Part shown: piece after piece, positions 43,362 to 51,791 of the stretch | Layout of the letters: every line of letters starts with the position of its first letter | Numbering within the stretch: the first letter of the stretch is position 1 | Assembly (NCBI GenBank): GCA_024195265.1 | Contig: JAJLRJ010000006.1 | Span: 26,764,270-26,828,269, forward strand | DNA: 64,000 bases | DNA from: Dendrophyllia cribrosa | Lineage: Eukaryota > Cnidaria > Anthozoa > Scleractinia > Dendrophylliidae | Direction: 5' to 3' | Made by a program: the position numbers and the translations under genes | Notes under the pieces: generated by a model | Databases searched by the model: none | Told to the model about the DNA's origin: nothing | The model's input: the letters and a program-made list of their open reading frames with translations, nothing else

Positions 43362-44107
43362 ATGGCCACAAGAAACAAGATCAACTTCTATGCTAAGCCG
43401 GCTCCCCTGCCATGCACCAGATATCTGTCACACAATGAAATACAAAGACTTCTGGCAATGGCCCTCTCCCCACCAGTTTGCAAACCAACTAACATAGGTG
43501 TTGGTTATGGACCCAAGAAAGCTGCCATTCAATGCACTAATCGTGGGCCCCACTAATTCTGGCAAGACACAGTATCTTCTATCCAAACTGCGAGGTCCCT
43601 TTAGGGGTTGTTTTGATTACATCGTTTTATTCTGCCCCACATTTGTCAAGAACAAGACATACGATGGCTTCGTGGACCGCGACCCGCACATCTTCGTGAT
43701 TGTTTGCCAACAGCACGAGATCGAAGACTGGTTGAGGCTGGCGAGCTTCTTTTTCACATGCACCAACACTTTATTCATTCTTGATGACTGCGCCGCCTCC
43801 AAAGATGTCAAAGGCCGCACGGGTCAACTGGTTAATCTTGGGTTCAGCGCAAGGCATGACGGCATATCCGTGTGGGTCTTGACGCAGCAGATTACTAGCA
43901 TTGCCAAGCCATATCGTGATAACATTGCAGCGATCGTGCTCTTTTACACGCCATCCAGCAAGACAACCAAAGCCATATTCGAAGATTATGACGGCGAGCT
44001 CTCCTTACGATGAGTACAAAGAGTTTATCGCAAGGCTCAAATCCCGCAAGTTCTCCCACCTGGTTTTCTCTCTGAGACACCCGTATGGAATTGAGTACAA
44101 GATTTAA
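43362..44107 (+). pseudogene. Packaging ATPase (A32/FtsK-HerA type), two frameshifts
   Basis: The first frame (43362-43556) starts at a motif-preceded ATG and gives NKINFYAKPAPLPC, followed by YLSHNEIQRLLAMAL. The second frame carries Walker A (GPTNSGKT at 43546-43569) and Walker B (LFILDD at about 43771) with VWVLTQQITS behind it. The third frame supplies the C-terminal DEYKEFIARLKSRKF and HPYGIEYKI up to 44107. The first shift lies at about 43520-43530 and the second at about 44000-44010; each is consistent with one extra base. The product would drive genome packaging into capsids. The shifts make a full-length product unlikely unless frameshifting is used. Translation from an internal ATG at 43507 would keep the Walker motifs but lose both ends. 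Confidence 0.85.
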
Positions 44108-44114
44108 ACACACA

Positions 44115-44122
44115 TATATACC
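44115..44122 (+). promoter_or_regulatory. TATATAC motif
   Basis: TATATAC at 44115-44121, one base before the ATG at 44123, follows a short AAACACACA tract only eight bases after the ATPase stop. Confidence 0.75.
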
Positions 44123-44362
44123 ATGAATGCGCCAACAAGTCTACACAAGCTCACTGTGCTTTCACAGCTTTTGGATGAATTACACAAACACACACGTAAT
44201 ACGCAAAACAAAATTATCAAAGCCGCTGGTGAGGAAGATCTGCGCCTCATGCTTCTCAACAGATATCCATTGCGGTTGAATTCTATGCCAGACACCATGG
44301 CGGGGCTTATACGAGAGCTTGAAACTCTTTTGCCAGACATCAAGAGAATTATTGAAAAATAA
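44123..44362 (+). CDS. Small helical element protein (79 aa)
   Basis: The intact frame encodes MNAPTSLHKLTVLSQLLDEL, then HTRNTQNKIIKAAGEEDLRL and a C-terminal LETLLPDIKRIIEK. Predominantly helical composition with no membrane segment or cysteine motif is seen. It lies between the ATPase and the 44386 gene, and its start is fixed by the motif one base upstream. I do not recognise the family. Small helical proteins in this position could be assembly factors or minor capsid components, which is a guess. Confidence 0.6.
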   Translation: MNAPTSLHKLTVLSQLLDELHKHTRNTQNKIIKAAGEEDLRLMLLNRYPLRLNSMPDTMAGLIRELETLLPDIKRIIEK

Positions 44363-44370
44363 AAAACACA

Positions 44371-44385
44371 TATGTATACCCCCTG
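44371..44385 (+). promoter_or_regulatory. TATGTATAC variant motif
   Basis: TATGTATAC at 44371-44379 lies six bases before the ATG at 44386 and follows AAATAAAAAACACA, which contains AATAAA right after the previous stop. Confidence 0.7.
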
Positions 44386-45012
44386 ATGGCAGAAGCAGCT
44401 GAAGACCAGACCACCTTGAACGAAGTAATGCAGATGTTGGAGGCCACCCCTGGTGCCGCACCTCCCACAGGGTTAGTTGGTGACAATGGAATTCCTGCCA
44501 AACGTGAGAAGCTGGCAATCCTTGTTTCAACTGGCAAGGCCAAAGAAGCTATCGGCGTGCAGCTCACACACGATCATGTTAAACGGTTGTCAGACAAGGA
44601 CGTTGACAAGTACTGCAAACGGTACGAGGCCTACGTTGGCAACAAGACAACCGAATCCTTTGTTGATTCTGGCATCATGCTCATATCCAAAGGAGTTGGC
44701 ATGGTGATCCCGGTTGATGATGTCAAGGAATTGCAGAAAGAACTCAAGAACGACTACATCATCAACCAGGAGCTGTCAAATCTTGCTGGGGCTATTGCCG
44801 TGCGATGCGGGCGATTGCTGGCGCTTGCCAATGCTGCTCTCATCACAACAAAACACATCAAGTTTGAACGAGAGCCTGATCACAAGCCTGATTTGATAGA
44901 ATTGGAGCCCCAGCCCCTACCCACACATCCAACCAGAGACAGTGAAGGCTATCCACTTGAGGGACTTGATGAAGTTGGGTTGGGGCCTGTGCCGACCTCG
45001 CAGGAACCTTGA
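44386..45012 (+). CDS. Element protein of unknown function (208 aa)
   Basis: The intact frame starts with MAEAAEDQTTLNEVMQMLEA. It continues with a charged helical part (GIPAKREKLAILVSTGKAKE and LSDKDVDKYCKRYEAYVGNK), a short hydrophobic turn (GIMLISKGVGMVIPV) and a helix with AIAVRCGRLLALANAALITT. It ends in an acidic/proline-rich tail. There is no clear transmembrane helix. The family is not recognised beyond its regular occurrence in this gene neighbourhood by memory. It lies between two small genes of the structural cluster and may be a structural or assembly protein. Confidence 0.6.
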   Translation: MAEAAEDQTTLNEVMQMLEATPGAAPPTGLVGDNGIPAKREKLAILVSTGKAKEAIGVQLTHDHVKRLSDKDVDKYCKRYEAYVGNKTTESFVDSGIMLISKGVGMVIPVDDVKELQKELKNDYIINQELSNLAGAIAVRCGRLLALANAALITTKHIKFEREPDHKPDLIELEPQPLPTHPTRDSEGYPLEGLDEVGLGPVPTSQEP

Positions 45013-45071
45013 AGAAACCTGGCAGCAACCTGTCAGCAACCTGGCACATCTTGTAAAAAATAAAATTCACA

Positions 45072-45081
45072 TATATACAGG
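45072..45081 (+). promoter_or_regulatory. TATATAC motif
   Basis: TATATAC at 45072-45078, three bases before the ATG at 45082, follows AAAAAATAAAATTCACA. Confidence 0.75.
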
Positions 45082-45552
45082 ATGACCACACCACTCGAGA
45101 CGATCACTGAAGAAACTCCAACTCCAACTCCAACACCTGACCGTGTTACCTCTGAGACACCTAAAACAAAGCCTTCAACAGAAAAGAACCCCGGCCGTGT
45201 TGCTTCCGGTAAAAGGCTAGCAGAACGCAACCGCATGGCCCGGGAAGCAAAAAAAAAAAAGGCGCAAGCACAAAAGCCTGCACCCTCAACACGTGAAAAC
45301 AATTCTCCAACAAGTGACACAAAAAGTGACAGCAACAGCAACAGCAACTCAATCGTTTATATTCTGGGGGTTGGTGGGTTGATTGTCTCTGCTGCTGGTG
45401 TTTATTACCAGCGCGAAGCTATAATGCAAAGGCTTGGGAGAAAATCAAACACACCACCAGCAAACACAACCGCGACAACCCCCGCTGCAACACCACCAAC
45501 AACACCCCCATCTCGAATTCCGGTAAGACAAGTAATAAAAAATATGGAATAA
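45082..45552 (+). CDS. Single-pass membrane protein with threonine/proline-rich ends
   Basis: The 156-residue frame begins MTTPLETITEETPTPTPTP. A basic segment (LAERNRMAREAKKKKAQAQK) and a serine/asparagine run precede one hydrophobic helix (VYILGVGGLIVSAAGVYY) at about residues 92-109. The C-terminus is basic and threonine/proline-rich and ends NME. The basic stretch before the membrane helix could bind DNA or define topology. The start is set by the motif three bases upstream. The DNA contains short CACCAACA and AACTCC tandem repeats that make length prone to change. The function is unknown; a minor virion membrane or core protein is one possibility. Confidence 0.6.
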   Translation: MTTPLETITEETPTPTPTPDRVTSETPKTKPSTEKNPGRVASGKRLAERNRMAREAKKKKAQAQKPAPSTRENNSPTSDTKSDSNSNSNSIVYILGVGGLIVSAAGVYYQREAIMQRLGRKSNTPPANTTATTPAATPPTTPPSRIPVRQVIKNME

Positions 45553-45561
45553 AAAAACATA

Positions 45562-45573
45562 TATATACTGACC
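45562..45573 (+). promoter_or_regulatory. TATATAC motif of the repeat-rich gene
   Basis: TATATAC at 45562-45568 lies five bases before an ATG at 45574. It follows GAATAAAAAAACA, so AATAAA overlaps the promoter spacer. Confidence 0.7.
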
Positions 45574-45939
45574 ATGAATCCTTTCCAAGCTTAGATGAAT
45601 TCTGCTGCAATCGGAGGTGTGGTTTTTCTTTGGTTTGGACTTTCTTCGGTCGCCTTTGATACAGTTTGCGGTTTAGCCGTGAATAGGCATAACAGACCCG
45701 AGCCCGAGTCTGAGTCTGAGTCTGAGTCAGAGGACGAGGTCGAGGAGCCCCGAGTCCGAGTCCGATTCGAGGAACCCCGAGTCCGATTCGAGGAACCCCG
45801 AGTCCGATTCGAGGAACCCCGAGTTCGAGTCGAGGAGCCCCGAGTTCGAGTCGAGGAGCCCCGAGTCCGAGTCGAGGAGCCACGAGTCCGAGCCCGAGGT
45901 CGAGGCAGAGGCCGAGGTCGAGGCAGAGGTCGAGTCTGA
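45574..45939 (+). pseudogene. Signal-anchor plus EEPRV heptad-repeat protein, early stop
   Basis: The motif-preceded ATG at 45574 reads six codons and stops at TAG 45592-45594. The same frame restarts at once with ATG at 45595 and stays open for 114 codons. The restarted part has a hydrophobic segment (AIGGVVFLWFGLSSVAFDTV), an acidic ES/ED run, seven repeats of a seven-residue unit built on EEPRVRV/F, and an arginine-glycine end. The DNA repeat unit is 21 bp, so the array is a coding minisatellite. The stop may be a late mutation, or ribosomes may reinitiate at the adjacent ATG. The alternating acidic/basic repeats suggest a fibrous or interaction segment. I do not recognise a family. Confidence 0.55.
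45750..45930 (+). repeat. 21-bp coding minisatellite
   Basis: The unit CCCCGAGTCCGAGTCGAGGAG and its TTCGAG and GATTCG variants repeat about seven times in phase with the reading frame, followed by GAGGTCGAGGCAGAG-type units. Confidence 0.85.
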
Positions 45940-45961
45940 GTCAGGAAAATAAAAAAAATCA

Positions 45962-45982
45962 TATGTATACTGCACACAAACC
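45962..45982 (+). promoter_or_regulatory. TATGTATAC variant motif
   Basis: TATGTATAC at 45962-45970 follows AAAATAAAAAAAATCA and lies twelve bases before the ATG at 45983, the longest spacing in the set. Confidence 0.65.
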
Positions 45983-46204
45983 ATGTCTGACAACAAACTT
46001 GTAAAGTCGATCCTCGACGCCGCAACAATCACTGGCCTTGTCGCTGGTATTGGTTGGATTGGGAAAAAGACCATCAAAGAAAACTTAACTGCCGACCCCA
46101 GTGCAAGCTTGATGAATTACGTCAAGTTCACAGCCGTCATGGCTGGCACAATCGCGCTGAAGAGATATCTCGAGGACCAGAAAATCCTCCCAGACAACTT
46201 ATAA
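45983..46204 (+). CDS. Small two-helix membrane protein (73 aa)
   Basis: The intact frame encodes MSDNKLVKSILDAATITGLV, then the hydrophobic AGIGWIGKKT, a charged loop (KENLTADPSASLMNYVK) and a second hydrophobic stretch (FTAVMAGTIALKRYLED). Both helices are short and flanked by lysines. From memory, very similar small proteins accompany Polintons in animals, but no function is known. The position between the heptad-repeat gene and the 46222 gene in the motif-driven cluster suggests a structural role. Confidence 0.7.
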   Translation: MSDNKLVKSILDAATITGLVAGIGWIGKKTIKENLTADPSASLMNYVKFTAVMAGTIALKRYLEDQKILPDNL

Positions 46205-46208
46205 AACC

Positions 46209-46221
46209 ATATGTATACACA
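46209..46221 (+). promoter_or_regulatory. TATGTATAC variant motif
   Basis: ATATGTATAC at 46209-46218 lies three bases before the ATG at 46222 and begins only five bases after the preceding stop codon. Confidence 0.7.
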
Positions 46222-46659
46222 ATGGCTTCGATCGCAATAATGGCTCTTGGCGCTGTTCTCAATGCTGCAGCTTTCACGGGCGGCAATTATCTCGCGAAAT
46301 ATCTGTCTGGTGATAACGGAAAGGCAGCAATGGATGAGAAAATCCGTCACGACCACGCCCTTGAACAATACCAAGCGGCTTACGTCAAATACCAGAAGGA
46401 CCGCACCAAGCTCCTCGACTGGATTGCAGCCAATGATCGGAAGGAACACCAAGCTAGCAAAAACTTCCAAACCACTGACCAAGCCCTGGTCTTGTATAAC
46501 CAGATGTACCAAACACAACCAGATATACAAATCAAAAACAACAAAGAGCCTGTCTTCTCGGACTTCTATAAGCCCAGTCGACAACAGCAGAATGGCGAAC
46601 TTGCGTTCATTGGAGGCACCCTGCTTGCGGGTGGGTATGTGGCTTATCGCTTTCTTTAA
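46222..46659 (+). CDS. Element protein with hydrophobic ends (145 aa)
   Basis: The true start is the ATG at 46222 after the motif; a longer open frame from 46054 only overlaps the previous gene. The protein begins with a hydrophobic helix (MASIAIMALGAVLNAAAFTG), continues with a charged helical middle (DEKIRHDHALEQYQAAYVKY, KDRTKLLDWIAAND), FSDFYKPSRQQQNGEL and a second hydrophobic end (AFIGGTLLAGGYVAYRFL). The SDFY-x-PS-x-x-Q-x-NGEL block is a strong family feature that I remember from cnidarian Polinton-associated proteins. The function is unknown. A membrane- or capsid-associated minor protein is likely. The frame is intact. Confidence 0.75.
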   Translation: MASIAIMALGAVLNAAAFTGGNYLAKYLSGDNGKAAMDEKIRHDHALEQYQAAYVKYQKDRTKLLDWIAANDRKEHQASKNFQTTDQALVLYNQMYQTQPDIQIKNNKEPVFSDFYKPSRQQQNGELAFIGGTLLAGGYVAYRFL

Positions 46660-46685
46660 TTTTTAAAAAAATTTAAACACATATA

Positions 46686-46693
46686 TATATACC
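46686..46693 (+). promoter_or_regulatory. TATATAC motif
   Basis: A longer ATATATATATATAC run ends at 46692, one base before the ATG at 46694, after TTTAAAAAAATTTAAACACA. Confidence 0.75.
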
Positions 46694-47047
46694 ATGGCTT
46701 CACCCTTTTCTGAAGAAGATCGTTGCGCCTTTATGAATGCGTTGAGCCGTTTACCAGCATTCCCCTCAGATAAATTCAACGAGGAACTATCGAAAATATG
46801 TCGGGAACTTGCTGAAAAAAGTGATGATCCAGACAACGCAGTACTAACAATCTTCTCGGCTCAAGAATCTAAGGAAATGGACCGAGCAAAGCAGAAAATG
46901 AATGATCTAGCTAGAAACATTTATCTCAACCTTTTAAAACAAATTGATGAGTACGAAGAAGCTGCTGACAGAGTTGCTGAAGAGCTGCGCCTTTTCTTTG
47001 CACAGCATGGTCGTGAGTCGCATAAGGCATATTTCACCGATTCATAA
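46694..47047 (+). CDS. Acidic helical element protein (117 aa)
   Basis: The intact frame begins MASPFSEEDRCAFMNALSRL and is almost entirely charged and helical, with KMNDLARNIYLNLLKQIDEY and AADRVAEELRLFFAQHGRES near the end. No membrane segment or metal-binding motif is visible. It precedes the integrase gene by 17 bp and has its own motif. I do not recognise the family. A small soluble regulator or accessory factor is possible. Confidence 0.6.
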   Translation: MASPFSEEDRCAFMNALSRLPAFPSDKFNEELSKICRELAEKSDDPDNAVLTIFSAQESKEMDRAKQKMNDLARNIYLNLLKQIDEYEEAADRVAEELRLFFAQHGRESHKAYFTDS

Positions 47048-47053
47048 ACTCAA

Positions 47054-47064
47054 TATATACCCCT
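47054..47064 (+). promoter_or_regulatory. TATATAC motif of the integrase gene
   Basis: TATATAC at 47054-47060 lies four bases before the ATG at 47065. Confidence 0.75.
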
Positions 47065-48054
47065 ATGGAGGCGAAACTCTCTAAGATCTATTACAGCCCG
47101 AAAGGGTATTGGAAAGGGCTTGCCGCCGTAAAAAAGCTAGCTGCAGCGGCAAAGGTCTCTGATGATGTTGCAAAGAAATGGCTGGTCAAACAAGCCCTTT
47201 GGCAAGTTTACCTCCCGGCTCCACGCGCTATCCCGCGACCCAAGTTTGATGTCTCATCACCCAATGCAGTGCATCAAGCAGATCTTCTCTTCCTACCCCA
47301 CGACAAACTTCCACACGGGAGAAAGGTTTACAAATACGCATTAACCCTTGTGGATGTGGCTAGCCGTTACAAAGCAGCAGAGCCCCTGACTTCGAAAGAG
47401 TCTGAAGAAGTCTCAAGGGCATTTCAGAAGATTTACAGACGTGGGCCTTTGAAATGGCCACAACTGTTGCAAGTTGACCCTGGGAAAGAGTTTATGGGGG
47501 CTGTGACTAAGACAATGGAAAACAACAAAACGACCATTCGTCGCGGGCGGGTTGATATCCACAGAGACCAAGCAATTGTAGAGAGATTCAATCGCACCCT
47601 GGCTGAAAGGCTGTTTGGTTATCAGTATGCCGTTGAAATGAATATGCCCTCTGGCCGTTCGACTGCTTGGGTCAAAAGACTGCCAGATGTTGTCTCGGCC
47701 TTGAACAATGAAGTGACAAGACTCACTGGCAAGAAGCCCGCTCAAGCAATCAAAGAGAAAGCAATATCCTCCAAGCCCGCGACTCCATATGCTAGGCCTG
47801 TTGGGGTGAATGAGAAGAAGCTCCCTCCCCGGGTGAGTGTGAGATATCTTTATTACCCCGGTGAGCTAGAGGGTGGTGGGAGGCGTGCGACCGACCCGAT
47901 CTGGTCTTTGAAGGTCCACAACATTGAGAAGGTTGTCACCAAACCAGATGCACCTGTCGTGTATTATCTCTACGACGGCCCTAAGAGAGGCTTCGTTCGT
48001 GAAGAGTTGATGATTGTGCCACCGGTCACTCAGTTGCCCCCAGCTGAGTTGTGA
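47065..48054 (+). CDS. RVE-family (retroviral-type) integrase
   Basis: This intact 329-residue frame has the DDE core of Polinton integrases. The first aspartate is in AVHQADLLFLP (D73), the second in LLQVDPGKEFMG (D138) and the glutamate in IVERFNRTLAERLFGY (E173), giving a D-34-E spacing. The N-terminus is basic and helical. The C-terminal third has a DPIWSLKVHNIEKVV segment and YYLYDGPKRGFVREEL, resembling a small SH3- or chromo-like DNA-binding domain. The enzyme would insert the linear element DNA into host chromosomes with a short target duplication. Its gene is tail-to-tail with the polymerase and overlaps its 3' end by 25 bp. Confidence 0.9.
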   Translation: MEAKLSKIYYSPKGYWKGLAAVKKLAAAAKVSDDVAKKWLVKQALWQVYLPAPRAIPRPKFDVSSPNAVHQADLLFLPHDKLPHGRKVYKYALTLVDVASRYKAAEPLTSKESEEVSRAFQKIYRRGPLKWPQLLQVDPGKEFMGAVTKTMENNKTTIRRGRVDIHRDQAIVERFNRTLAERLFGYQYAVEMNMPSGRSTAWVKRLPDVVSALNNEVTRLTGKKPAQAIKEKAISSKPATPYARPVGVNEKKLPPRVSVRYLYYPGELEGGGRRATDPIWSLKVHNIEKVVTKPDAPVVYYLYDGPKRGFVREELMIVPPVTQLPPAEL

Positions 48055-51000
48055 AACTCGGTTGCTTCTGTGTGGATGCCGTCTGGCAGTACCCAACGCT
48101 TGTCGTAATAAGCAGAAAGCCCCAGCTTGTGCTGCTCGTAAGTGAACATGGCACCGTTGTGCATTCGGAAGCCCCTGTTGGTGGCCATGTCCCTACCCCC
48201 TTGCAAGGCTCTTTCGTACCTTTCCCAGCGAAGCTCGTTCTGCTTCTTGTTGACGCCCTTGGAGGACATCTTGGCCTCGCCGCTAGCCTTGTTTTCGACG
48301 TAATAACACTTGCTGCATAGGGCGATGGCCCGTGTGCCTTCCTTCTCAAGCTTGAAAAAGCCAGGCTCTCTGCCGCTCCACTTGTCCCACGCCAACCAAT
48401 TCTTCTTCTCCGCCTCGAACTGGGCGCGAAGTTCAGGACGAACGGCCTCTTCCAGAGTGTCGTGCGAAAGAGCGAAGTACATGCTGTCCGTGTCCATCTG
48501 GATGAGCTCGAAGTTGCGCCTGTCGATGAAGTAATCTAGGAAGTCGTAATAGAACTCCAGCATGCGTAGCTTGGCAAGTTGGTACACAACAATGCCCACT
48601 TGAAAGGGACGGTCGATTGTGACCTTTTGCTTTCGCAGCTCGATCTTGTAAGCATCTCCAATCTCTTCGAGGTCATCGAACAAGGGTGAACGGAGATGCT
48701 TGTCGACCTCGTCCTTGTCAATTGTGTACAACGTTCTTGTCTGGCGCTCCACGGCTTCGATGAATTTGCCGTAAGCGCTGTTGCCAAGAAGCTTGAACAC
48801 TTCAGCAAGCAGTGCCTTCTCCCTGTCAGCGTCGCCTTTCCTTCGGTTGTTGGCTACCTCGCGAACGAACCAGTCGAAGAGCTTTTTGGGCATGTAATCG
48901 AGCGTGCGGTAGACTGCCGTGATCTTGAGCCCGATGTTGAGATACCACTTCAAGAGGGTGGCGTAGATCAGCATCTTTTTCGCTGACAACACACCCAGAA
49001 GCTTTTTCTGGTCGGGAAAGCGGGTTCGACCACTTTCTTGGAGGTAATCGTGCATATGCTGTGGAACAAATTCGTTAGGCACTGCTTGGTTGATGAAGAG
49101 CGGGGGAAACTCTTCGAACTGCTCCCACAACTCTCGAGGGACTTCGATGTCCACTTCCGCAAACCCGAACCATCCGCCTGTATGCAGCTTTATTTCAAGA
49201 ACTCTCGCTGCCTGCACCGGGGCATTGTAATGCACAACCTTCTCTTTACCACAGGGCATCTCCTGCAGCATCGTGCTTGGGTAAAGGGAGTTAGCATCGA
49301 ACCCCACAATCCGTTTCGTGATGCGAGCTAATGCGTATTTGTGAGAACGGATGCAGGTTTCGCCGCGCACGTGTTTGCGGGTGAAGACCAGGCTTGGCCC
49401 GCCAACCACAACCTCCTTCAGCATGGCGTAAGCTTCTGGGTCGGGGGCGTATAGGGCTGGAGCATTGCGTCCCCTCAATGAACCTCGCAAGACATATTGC
49501 ATTGATACTCCTGGCAAGGAGACCGCGTCTTTAAAGATGTCCACCCCGAGGCTCGTGTAAAAGCCCTTCATCGTTTGGAGAGCTTCGAGGAAGGGAGACA
49601 CGTCTAGATTGTTGTAATACTCCAGCCAGTCTCCGAATGTCTTCATACCTTTCTCGTGGAAGATGCGATTGCATTCTTCGTGCTCCTTGGGAGAAAGAAC
49701 AAAGGCCTTTTTGAGTTGTGAGTACCAGCACTCGTATGGAGGAAGCCCCGGGAAATCCAGCTTGTCAGCGCTGTCAAACCACTCGTATGGAAGCCAGGAC
49801 TTGGTCTGTGTCGCTCCATACGTCTTGACCCACTTGTCGTACGTGATGCCTGGGGCCAAATAATTCATGATGTCCAAGAACTTGTAGCTGGGGGTGTTGA
49901 TGAACATGATGCGCCCCTCTTTCTCCGCGGCGAAGACCCCGTTCTCGCCAGCGAGATGAGTGACAAAGTACTTGCGGATAAGTTTGAGATCGTAATGGCC
50001 TGAGTTGAAGCCGACCACAGGCACTTGGTTGCACCATTTGTCGATGAGCGCCAGTTGCTTCTCAGGAAGATTCTCAAGGTCTGGGGGCATGTATTTTACA
50101 GCCACGTCCTCTCGGATGGCTGCGCTTCGCCGCTCCAGGGAGGTATAAAACAGCCTGATAAGCTCGTCAGGATCTTTGACGCAAATGTACTCAGGCTCAG
50201 GGTTCAACGTGTCGGCAATGGAGACTGAGATGGGCACATGCTCGCTTTCATAAGAGAGATTGTGTGTCGGACGAGAAGCCTTGGTCTTGTCCTGGTATGC
50301 TTCGAAGTCATAGACGATCGCGTGGGGATATGTTTTGTTTCTTTTCTGTGGGCAACGATCATTCCACCAGGGGGCAGGCCGTTCATGCTCCCACCTTTCC
50401 ACCACGGTGTACCCAGCATCTCGAAGTAACTGAGTTCGTTGCAGAGTCTTTTGGTAAGCAATCGTCCTTGTGATTGTGTTGCCCCTTCGGTCAACATGAA
50501 CCGCTTCGTCCCTCGTTCCCTCGGGGTAACATTCATCGCAACCGTGCCAGTGACAACCGTGGAACTGCAAAACTGTCTTGCTTTCTGGGTGATAGCCGTC
50601 GACTGGAGCCCCACAGATATAGCTCTCACCACCATGGCCGCATCTGTGATGGTGGATGTGAATGCCGGCCTGCTTCGCCTCCCACTCCAACCAGCACACG
50701 CCCTTGACACCGAAACCTCCTTCTGGGTAAAAGGCTTTCTCAAAAGCTGACTCCGGAGGGAGGATACGTTTCCCGGGGCAGTCGATTTTGGTTTGGCCAC
50801 GAGTACACGTCTTGGAGTGGCGAGTTAAATGACAAGCTTGTGTGAACCTCCCGCCGCACTCGCCACAAGTGTAATTGTTTGTGACTTTATTGATGTTGGT
50901 GATCAAGAAGGAGTGGTCCTCATAAATACCAACAGTCATGGTTGGAGCGCCCACCTTGTTGTAATTCGCAGGGCTGTGAGATAAAGTGAAGTCACCATTG

Positions 51001-51791
51001 GGGTGAACAAGATATGCGGCAATTCCTTGCTTGAAATGCTTTTCGATTGTAGAGAGGTGCCGCAAATTTAGCTGACCTCGAAGCCCCGGATAAAAGGCGA
51101 AGAAGCTTTCCGCGAGTTCTTTGGATCTGCGAGTTGAACGATCTATACGAGCTCCTCGATGGACAGCCAAGCAACGAAAGAGACAAAGATTGTCGTTGAA
51201 AGTGTCAAGGGCAATCACTTCTCTTTTGTTGCGAATCCAATCAGGAAGCCGCCCGAGCCCTATTTGCAAGGGTTGTCGGTCAAGAATGACTTTGACCTCG
51301 AGCAGGACGGTGCGTTCATAAACCCATTTGGTGTCAGGCCTATTGAGTCTTGCGTTTTGAAGACGAAGCTCTTCCTGAGATTGCAACCACTGTCGTGTCT
51401 CGGAGAGAGTGGCTAGCCAAGGCCCGGTTTGATTGTTTTGATAAAAACTTCTCAACTCCTCGGTTTCAGTGTTTCGCAGCTTGACTGTGAAGATTAACTT
51501 GATTGCGTGCCGTGTGTGAACATTTTGCTTGATTTTGTTCAAAATTCTGGCGACAAGAGAGTTTTCGAGCCCGGTTACAAACTGTAACGTGATTGTTCGT
51601 CTGCCATGTTCAATCTGTCGGTCAACCCGATCATAGATTTGAACAAATTGCTCAAAATTTAGCTCTGGCGGGTTGTTTTGAGGCTCGACCTCATCGGCAG
51701 GCTCGATCCGCTCGATATTTCGTGCCTGTTCGTCCAGCCAGGCAATCAGCTCGCGTTAATCGTCATCACCCCGTCTTCGCCGTTGTGGCAT
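48030..51791 (-). pseudogene. Protein-primed type B DNA polymerase, early in-frame stop
   Basis: The frame is open from 51755 to 48030 (about 1,240 codons). The only motif-preceded ATG is at 51791, three bases after TATATATAC, and a TAA at 51758-51756 (codon 12) interrupts it. Numbered from 51542, a C2H2 finger (CGECGGRFTQACHLTRHSKTC) lies near residue 224 and a VDGYHPESKTVLQFHGCHW endonuclease-like segment near 313. Exo I YDFEAY is near 410 and GFNSGHYD near 513. Polymerase A (DANSLYPS, about 749), B (LLGNSAYGK, about 921) and C (MDTDS, about 1017) are all present. The length and insertions fit Polinton polymerases that use a protein primer. Catalytic residues look intact; only the 5' end is broken. 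Confidence 0.9.

Noticed and set aside
45419..46077. Three minus-strand ORFs of 116-154 codons over the heptad-repeat gene
   Set aside because: They are antisense shadows of the 21-bp repeat; the plus-strand frame has the promoter motif and neighbours on the same strand.
46054..46221. N-terminal extension of the 145-residue element protein
   Set aside because: It overlaps the intact preceding gene in another frame, and the promoter motif places the start at 46222.
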